A stretch of 64,000 nucleotides of DNA. Source: Bacteroides sp. 224. Lineage in GTDB: Bacteria > Bacteroidota > Bacteroidia > Bacteroidales > Bacteroidaceae. The notes beneath the pieces are model-generated. The model was not told the origin of the DNA, did no database searches, and saw only the letters and a program-made list of their open reading frames with translations. A program made the translations under genes and the position numbers. The stretch spans positions 124,001-188,000 of the forward strand of contig NZ_QVMK01000001.1 of NCBI RefSeq assembly GCF_010500995.1, in the 5' to 3' direction. Positions 60,022 through 64,000 of this stretch are shown here, piece after piece (positions within the stretch are counted from its first letter, which is position 1; each line of letters opens with the position of its first letter).

Positions 60022-60921
60022 TTATTGTATTGGCACAACTATATCTTCATCCCATTCATCCGACACAGTAACAACAAACGGTTTTTGTGTTATTACATCA
60101 AATAAATTGCCCTCGACAATAGTTTTTTTGTTTTTATAGAAAGACACCGTTACAGAACAAGAACCTAATTCATTGTCACTTTCATCGTAAACTGATAGTA
60201 TAAGTGTTCGTCCGGTTTGTGGTAATAAATAAAAGCCAAATTCATTAACACTTTCATTTTCGATTGTCAAATACGATTCCATAACAGATGCAACCCCAGA
60301 AGAACCCTCATAGGTAACGGTTTCGTTTTGAGTATTAAAAACCGGATAATATGACATCTTGGCTTTTATTTTCTTGATGTCAGATGGAACATCATCATTT
60401 AGTCTTATAATCAACTTGCCATTCAAGCGGGAAAGATTCACATCAATTTGGTTATTTTCTGCATCAATGGTCTTTCCTGTTTTCAAATAGAATGAATCTT
60501 TATTTTTTAGATTTACCATTGCCCTATCATAGTCATTTTGAATATACATGGATGCTGTTCCATTTGAATTATTAGTTCCATAACCAAAGAAAATCATTTG
60601 ATAAGTCCCGGCGGGTATCCACAAAGAGATATTCCCAAATTCAGAACTTCCAATATCTGACTTTCTTTGTTCACCTGAATAGGTTTTTCCGGTAACGGTG
60701 TTTTTCAAGTAGTAGTGAATATTAGTCAATACCGAACTTGCATCCGTCCGTGTGCCGGAACTCCTTAGCATTGGCTGATTCATGGGTTGCACATCCACAT
60801 CCAATGCGTTCACACTAAGACTTACTTGTACGTCTTCGGTATAGTCTTCAATACCGTTTTCATTACTACAAGCACAAAAGGCGACCATAGTCGCCATCAA
60901 GATAAATGTTTTTCTTAACAT
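60022..60921 (-). CDS. Fimbrillin-like (FimB/Mfa2-type) lipoprotein
   Basis: 299 residues. A lipoprotein signal (RKTFILMATMVAFCACSNEN, lipobox Cys) is followed by two beta-rich domains: TRTDASSVLTNIHYYLKNTV, NISLWIPAGTYQMIFFGYG, then LSRLNGKLIIRLNDDVPSD and a C-terminal PFVVTVSDEWDEDIVVPIQ. This layout is that of Bacteroidales fimbrial anchor or fimbrillin proteins, which display on the outer surface. It is an accessory gene next to the tRNA edge, in the minus direction of the element. Confidence 0.65.
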   Translation of the reverse strand: MLRKTFILMATMVAFCACSNENGIEDYTEDVQVSLSVNALDVDVQPMNQPMLRSSGTRTDASSVLTNIHYYLKNTVTGKTYSGEQRKSDIGSSEFGNISLWIPAGTYQMIFFGYGTNNSNGTASMYIQNDYDRAMVNLKNKDSFYLKTGKTIDAENNQIDVNLSRLNGKLIIRLNDDVPSDIKKIKAKMSYYPVFNTQNETVTYEGSSGVASVMESYLTIENESVNEFGFYLLPQTGRTLILSVYDESDNELGSCSVTVSFYKNKKTIVEGNLFDVITQKPFVVTVSDEWDEDIVVPIQ

Positions 60922-60947
60922 ACTTATATTATTTAAAATTTGACGTG

Positions 60948-60955
60948 CAAAGGTA
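60948..60955 (-). promoter_or_regulatory. Promoter of the fimbrillin-like gene
   Basis: CAAAGGTA is TACCTTTG on the minus strand, about 27 bases before the ATG. Confidence 0.55.
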
Positions 60956-60978
60956 CTGAATAAGGCTGATAAAGAACA

Positions 60979-61007
60979 AAGCCACCAACCTATTGGGCTG
61001 ATGGCTT
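60979..61007 (-). terminator. Terminator of the upstream minus-strand genes
   Basis: AAGCCACCA and TGATGGCTT pair with one wobble around an eleven-base loop, just after the stop of the 61029 gene. Confidence 0.55.
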
Positions 61008-61028
61008 CAATCTGATTAGAGAAAGATT

Positions 61029-61229
61029 TTATTCATTTTTGCACTCTCTACTACATGCCCGAAACATGTTGATGATTGAACGAATCAAATAATGGTTTAA
61101 TTGCAATTCTTGCGGTAGATGTCCGTTGTCAGAACCTAAATAACCATTGAAAATTTCATTCAATCTTTCTTCGATTTCTTGTGAATCATAGTTCGACAAG
61201 ATATTACTAATCGCTTGTTGTACTTCCAT
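61029..61229 (-). CDS. Hypothetical 66-residue protein
   Basis: From the ATG at 61229 it reads MEVQQAISNILSNYDSQEIE, then GYLGSDNGHLPQELQLNHYL; a TTG start 14 codons earlier is possible. It is helical and charged, with no family recognised. It overlaps the end of the upstream gene, and both belong to the minus-strand element operon. Confidence 0.45.
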   Translation of the reverse strand: MEVQQAISNILSNYDSQEIEERLNEIFNGYLGSDNGHLPQELQLNHYLIRSIINMFRACSRECKNE

Positions 61230-61573
61230 AAGAGGATTTTTTTTAATCGATTTATTCTGAATAATTTCCAACGCAATTCATACAACCACCAATCAAGTCT
61301 CCAAATAATCGTTCTTAAAACATTTTTCTTTTTACGTTTGCAAAAAACAGACTCGCCCGAAACATACACGGGCGGTTGCGTTATACCGGAAACCACACCA
61401 AGCCAAATTTTGCCGGTGAATAATATCTTCAATCTTTCAATGAAAGACGGCTTCCAACATGACACACATTGTGTTCCATCGCTCCAAACGTGCAATGGTG
61501 AACATTCTTCATCCGTCATGGTTGACGGCTTTTGCAATACCTTTGTGGATTGCGGAAAATTAATTGGGTTCAT
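61160..61573 (-). CDS. Hypothetical phage/element protein (TMTDEEC family)
   Basis: 137 residues from the ATG at 61573 (MNPINFPQSTKVLQKPSTMT), followed by DGTQCVSCWKPSFIERLKIL and FTGKIWLGVVSGITQPPVYV. This short cysteine-containing pattern recurs in Bacteroides prophage and ICE regions without a known function. A GTG start at 61639 is rejected because the extra residues lie in a hairpin-rich leader. The tail after about residue 80 is basic and aromatic and overlaps the next gene. Confidence 0.6.
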   Translation of the reverse strand: MNPINFPQSTKVLQKPSTMTDEECSPLHVWSDGTQCVSCWKPSFIERLKILFTGKIWLGVVSGITQPPVYVSGESVFCKRKKKNVLRTIIWRLDWWLYELRWKLFRINRLKKILLWKYNKRLVISCRTMIHKKSKKD

Positions 61574-61791
61574 TCTTGATATAAATTGATAGCATTCATA
61601 GGCACAAAAAAACGGTGCGCCTTTCCCGTTTGCTATCACCTTATCAAGTAGGCTGTATGTCCATTATAGACAATACACGGGGGTACACACCGTTTTATGT
61701 TGATGTAATATAATATCTTTAGTATGGATATAAAAAATCCACCAAAAACTCGGCGGAACAATCCACCTACTTGAATAATGTGATAGCATTG
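61574..61791 (-). promoter_or_regulatory. Structured leader of the 61573 gene
   Basis: GCTATCACCTTATCAAGTAGG at 61633 and its near-complement CCTACTTGAATAATGTGATAG at 61766 can pair across about 113 bases. A terminator-like AACGG...CCGTTTTTTT lies on the minus strand at 61605-61631. The promoter TATCTTTG (CAAAGATA at 61792-61799) is just upstream. It could act as an attenuator. Confidence 0.45.
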
Positions 61792-61855
61792 CAAAGATAG
61801 TAATTCATATCAAGAAAACAAACAAAAAATAAGAATAATATATCAAAGTAAGTTC

Positions 61856-61878
61856 TTGTGTATTATCATAATACACAA
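61856..61878. promoter_or_regulatory. 23-bp perfect palindrome, candidate operator
   Basis: TTGTGTATTAT-C-ATAATACACAA: eleven-base arms, perfect. It lies upstream of the promoter at 61792 and downstream of the DUF3853 gene. A second copy is at 62251. Confidence 0.75.
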
Positions 61879-61920
61879 AAATAACGAGAAGTGTTTTTTA
61901 GTATGAATATTGACTTTAGT

Positions 61921-62193
61921 TTACTTTTTCATCAACTCCAACGCTAAATCGGTATCAATTACAATGATTCGACCATGTTGTGATATTGCTTCATCAATTT
62001 TTCCGCTTGCCTTAATTCTATTTGCGGTTGTCATGCTGCAATTGAACAATTGGGCGATGCCGGCAATCCCGTATGCAAGTTTTTTTTCCTTTGGTACGTT
62101 TTTTTCTATTGGTGTCGTTGCTTGGTTCATTAGTTTCAAGAACTCACCAACCGTAAGCATCCACAAAGGTTTGTTTAAAATATCCATTGACAT
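61921..62193 (-). CDS. DUF3853 family protein (excisionase-like HTH)
   Basis: 90 residues, matching DUF3853: LNKPLWMLTVGEFLKLMNQA, then YGIAGIAQLFNCSMTTANRI and KASGKIDEAISQHGRIIVID. The second segment is a MerR/excisionase-like helix-turn-helix. These proteins are frequent in Bacteroides conjugative elements and prophages, probably as DNA-binding regulators or excision helpers. Palindromes lie on both sides of it (61856 and 62251). Confidence 0.8.
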   Translation of the reverse strand: MSMDILNKPLWMLTVGEFLKLMNQATTPIEKNVPKEKKLAYGIAGIAQLFNCSMTTANRIKASGKIDEAISQHGRIIVIDTDLALELMKK

Positions 62194-62250
62194 TTTCTAA
62201 ATTATTTGATTATTATACATGAAGATAAAGATAAAAAGCAAGGAAACCCT

Positions 62251-62273
62251 TAGTGTATTATGATGATACACTA
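62251..62273. promoter_or_regulatory. 23-bp palindrome upstream of the DUF3853 gene
   Basis: TAGTGTATTAT-G-ATGATACACTA: one mismatch between arms. It shares the core GTGTATTAT-N-ATxATACAC with 61856 and lies 58 bases before the DUF3853 start. Confidence 0.7.
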
Positions 62274-62357
62274 CACATGTATGACAAAGTGGCAAAAAAG
62301 GGTCTTAGAACCAGTTTCTCCGCATTTGGCATTGATTATCAGTGAATTATGAAATAT

Positions 62358-62381
62358 GTACACGGTTTTGTACACGGTTTT
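62358..62381. repeat. Two 12-bp tandem repeats
   Basis: GTACACGGTTTT occurs twice in a row between the DUF3853 gene and the next upstream gene. It may be a binding site. Confidence 0.55.
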
Positions 62382-62393
62382 GATATTTTATGG

Positions 62394-62648
62394 CTATTTC
62401 AAGTATAATGCACCATCAATAATCGAACCTATAAGTTCCATCTTTGACACATCAACACCTTTCATCAACTCGGAAACACCCGGATAGACAGGAATGAGTT
62501 TTTTGCCATTTTTTTCAATTTTGCTTTTAATCCTTTTGATTCGTTCAAAATCTCCATTTGTGGCATACTGCAATAGAAACCAAAGGTCTTTCGGAATATT
62601 ACCTCTGCTTATTGATTCACCTAAATATTCACTATTAGAATTGTGCAT
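62394..62648 (-). CDS. Hypothetical 84-residue protein
   Basis: A small soluble protein: MHNSNSEYLGESISRGNIPK, then DLWFLLQYATNGDFERIKRI and SELMKGVDVSKMELIGSIID. Helical, with no recognised family and no signal peptide. It is in the minus-strand series of the integrated element. Confidence 0.45.
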   Translation of the reverse strand: MHNSNSEYLGESISRGNIPKDLWFLLQYATNGDFERIKRIKSKIEKNGKKLIPVYPGVSELMKGVDVSKMELIGSIIDGALYLK

Positions 62649-63001
62649 AATTGAATATGATATTCGAACACAAAATTATGATTTTTAGTTGATTATTCAA
62701 AATCGGTAGGCATTCTCAAAAAATCCTTTTTTAGTTGATTTTTATGCAGTTTGTGCATTTATTCTGATATTACATTCTCTGAATCTTAGTTTTCACGCTC
62801 TTTTTATAGGTATCCCCAAAGTCCACTTTTCCCTTTTTAGTCGTTTTTTGTAAGATTTGTAAGGTTTTGCTTTTTTAATAGACTTTGAAAATTCTACTTT
62901 TTCTCTTTTTAATAGCGTCCGATTTGTCCGATTTTAACATTAAAAAACAAACAGCATTTGCATTGCAAATGAATATGGCTCATTATTTCAATCCGCACTC
63001 A
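62649..63001. other. Gene-free AT-rich stretch
   Basis: No convincing gene on either strand. It contains two copies of TTTTTAGTTGAT (near 62682 and 62730) and a short palindrome CATTTGC-ATT-GCAAATG at about 62953-62971 that could end minus-strand transcription of the DUF4406 gene. Confidence 0.5.
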
Positions 63002-63583
63002 TTAAGTAATTTGACTTAGTTTTTCGTCAACCATTTGTGCCAATTTACGAAAGGATGGGTTGTATTTTACCTCATCATCGTATCTTTCTAAATAATGGTA
63101 AATCATTGTTCTATCTCGATGAATGTATTGTATCGGGTTGACGTTATTTTTATGACAATGATAAACAAACATCATCCGGGCAAAAAAAACATCGTTCTTT
63201 CGACTTTTTGTAGTGTATTCATCAAACCTTAACCCCATAACTTCATGTATTGCTTCTTGGATTTGCAACACAACTTTATGAGAATATGCAATATTAGATT
63301 CAAAATAGATATTCTTTCCCAAGCGTATGGCAATATCGTATTCAATTCGTGCAATGGTTGATTCACGCCAATTGTCAAGCATCAGAACACTATCGCATTC
63401 CATTAACATTTCAATACCACGAATCATATTTTCATTGTAAGGTGGCTCTTTTGTTTGTCTATTCTTTAGAGGGTTTGCCACTTTACCCCCAAATTTTTCC
63501 AACAATGATTCTGCTTGTTGAAATTTGGTTTCAACCTCGTTGATAGGTAATCCCGCAATCTTTCCTGAAATATAGATGTGCAT
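63002..63583 (-). CDS. DUF4406 domain fused to a DnaA domain IV-like C-terminus
   Basis: 193 residues. Residues 1-105 match DUF4406 (MHIYISGKIAGLPINEVETK, then FGGKVANPLKNRQTKEPPYN and MECDSVLMLDNWRESTIARI), a nucleoside deoxyribosyltransferase-like fold. The C-terminal 75 residues (SRKNDVFFARMMFVYHCHKN, then IQYIHRDRTMIYHYLERYDD) resemble the DnaA-box-binding domain: an R-x-R helix, then the G-x-R-D-H/R-T-x-x-x-H helix. It may link nucleotide handling with binding to origin-like DNA in a mobile element. Function not established. Confidence 0.65.
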   Translation of the reverse strand: MHIYISGKIAGLPINEVETKFQQAESLLEKFGGKVANPLKNRQTKEPPYNENMIRGIEMLMECDSVLMLDNWRESTIARIEYDIAIRLGKNIYFESNIAYSHKVVLQIQEAIHEVMGLRFDEYTTKSRKNDVFFARMMFVYHCHKNNVNPIQYIHRDRTMIYHYLERYDDEVKYNPSFRKLAQMVDEKLSQIT

Positions 63584-63695
63584 AATTTATTTTATTCTTT
63601 TTTGTTCAATCTTTATTCTATTCTCGTTTTGTGAACTTTAATTCGGTCGGCTCAAATTAAACCGACCGAAATATCAACTTTCGCCAATTCCAAGG

Positions 63696-64000
63696 CTACA
63701 ACAACGCTTCCAGACGGTTTATTTCATCCCGGATTTCCTGTCTTTCGGCATGTATTGCATCAATGTCATAAGGTAAAGTTTCACCCATCAAGGATGCTTC
63801 CATACACTTCGTTATCATGTAGTCGCTTGATGAAAGTTGCTTTTTCAATTCGTCAATTTGACTTTGTATTGAATCCGGGTTGGCTTTCACCATCCAAGAT
63901 TGAACAACTTTCCCATCCTTGATTTCAAATGAATCAACCGCAACAAATCCCGGTTCAACTTGCGGTTGTTCACTTGGTATGAAGTCAAGAAATCCGGCAT
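63696..64000 (-). CDS. C-terminal part of an element protein (coiled-coil tail)
   Basis: The minus-strand frame is open from the window end to the stop at 63696, about 101 residues: GFLDFIPSEQPQVEPGFVAV, DSFEIKDGKVVQSWMVKANP, then DSIQSQIDELKKQLSSSDYM and ending RDEINRLEALL. The internal ATG at 63893 is not needed as a start. The DY-x-IxK...RQ-x-RDxIN-x-LE end resembles the C-terminus of phage tail or tail-assembly proteins in Bacteroides phages. The rest lies outside the window. Confidence 0.55.
   Translation of the reverse strand, partial: AGFLDFIPSEQPQVEPGFVAVDSFEIKDGKVVQSWMVKANPDSIQSQIDELKKQLSSSDYMITKCMEASLMGETLPYDIDAIHAERQEIRDEINRLEALL

Noticed and set aside
61574..61639. GTG at 61639 as start of the 61160 gene
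   Set aside because: The extra residues fall in a terminator-like hairpin and the family-like N-terminus begins at the ATG at 61573.
63696..63893. Stand-alone 65-residue gene
   Set aside because: The frame stays open to the end of the window with protein-like sequence, so the ATG at 63893 is internal to a longer gene.

Overview
The window looks like a chromosomal segment of a Bacteroides-type organism (Bacteroidales). Many genes, all three tRNAs and several leaders carry the Bacteroidetes -7 promoter element TAnnTTTG (usually TATCTTTG or TACTTTTG) at the expected place. Strong Shine-Dalgarno sequences are rare. Family content is typical of the group: DUF4491, DUF3853, DUF4373 and DUF4248 families, a smalltalk peptide, HU-like proteins, a fused KorA, a TGS-type nucleoside kinase and LytS/LytTR pairs. 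Species cannot be fixed from the sequence alone.

Layout. 1-541 is the 3' end of a LamG-type surface protein. metG follows, with a four-copy 22-bp repeat array just upstream. 2979-13089 is a one-directional surface-glycan locus: flippase, five glycosyltransferase-like genes and a three-gene decoration cassette. The cassette holds a LicC-like nucleotidyltransferase fused to a PLP enzyme, an opine-dehydrogenase-family enzyme and a LicD phosphotransferase. 13274-15691 holds two FKBP prolyl isomerases, an Lrp/AsnC regulator and a small membrane protein, followed by tRNA-Met(CAT).

15902-21655 is an accessory island behind that tRNA: a transposase remnant, a Septu-like ATPase/HNH pair that seems to have lost its middle, a VirE/primase-type gene with an HU-like gene, a 23-bp-pitch palindrome array in their leader, and a large inverted repeat. 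21791-30034 is a compact seven-gene lipid or polyene pathway: acyltransferase, ketosynthase, ACP, MMPL exporter, FAD oxidoreductase, LolA-like carrier and FabG. A LytS/LytTR two-component pair follows.

33644-45987 is mostly core: a CarboxypepD-reg protein, tRNA-Arg(CCT), KorAB, nucleoside kinase, a Na/Pi transporter, RibF, CPBP protease, SufE, an M28 peptidase and LD-carboxypeptidase. 45991-51135 is a phage-like replication module: S24 repressor, DUF4373, Toprim/helicase, DUF4248, HU-like and smalltalk. An RHS fragment and a third 22-bp array follow. 51753-59699 is core again: ptb-buk, pnp, a redox-dead TlpA-like lipoprotein, greA behind a terminator-bearing leader, a HIT protein and a GDP-mannose pyrophosphorylase. 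tRNA-Leu(CAA) at 59848-59931 marks the probable edge of an integrated element that fills the rest of the window on the minus strand. It carries a fimbrillin-like lipoprotein, DUF3853, a DUF4406-DnaA-C fusion and paired palindromic operators.

The best candidates for undescribed biology are the glycan-decoration cassette at 6367-10097, the three short-pitch palindrome arrays that share an architecture but not a sequence, and the compact polyene/lipid cluster. All functions are read from sequence by eye; no searches were run.
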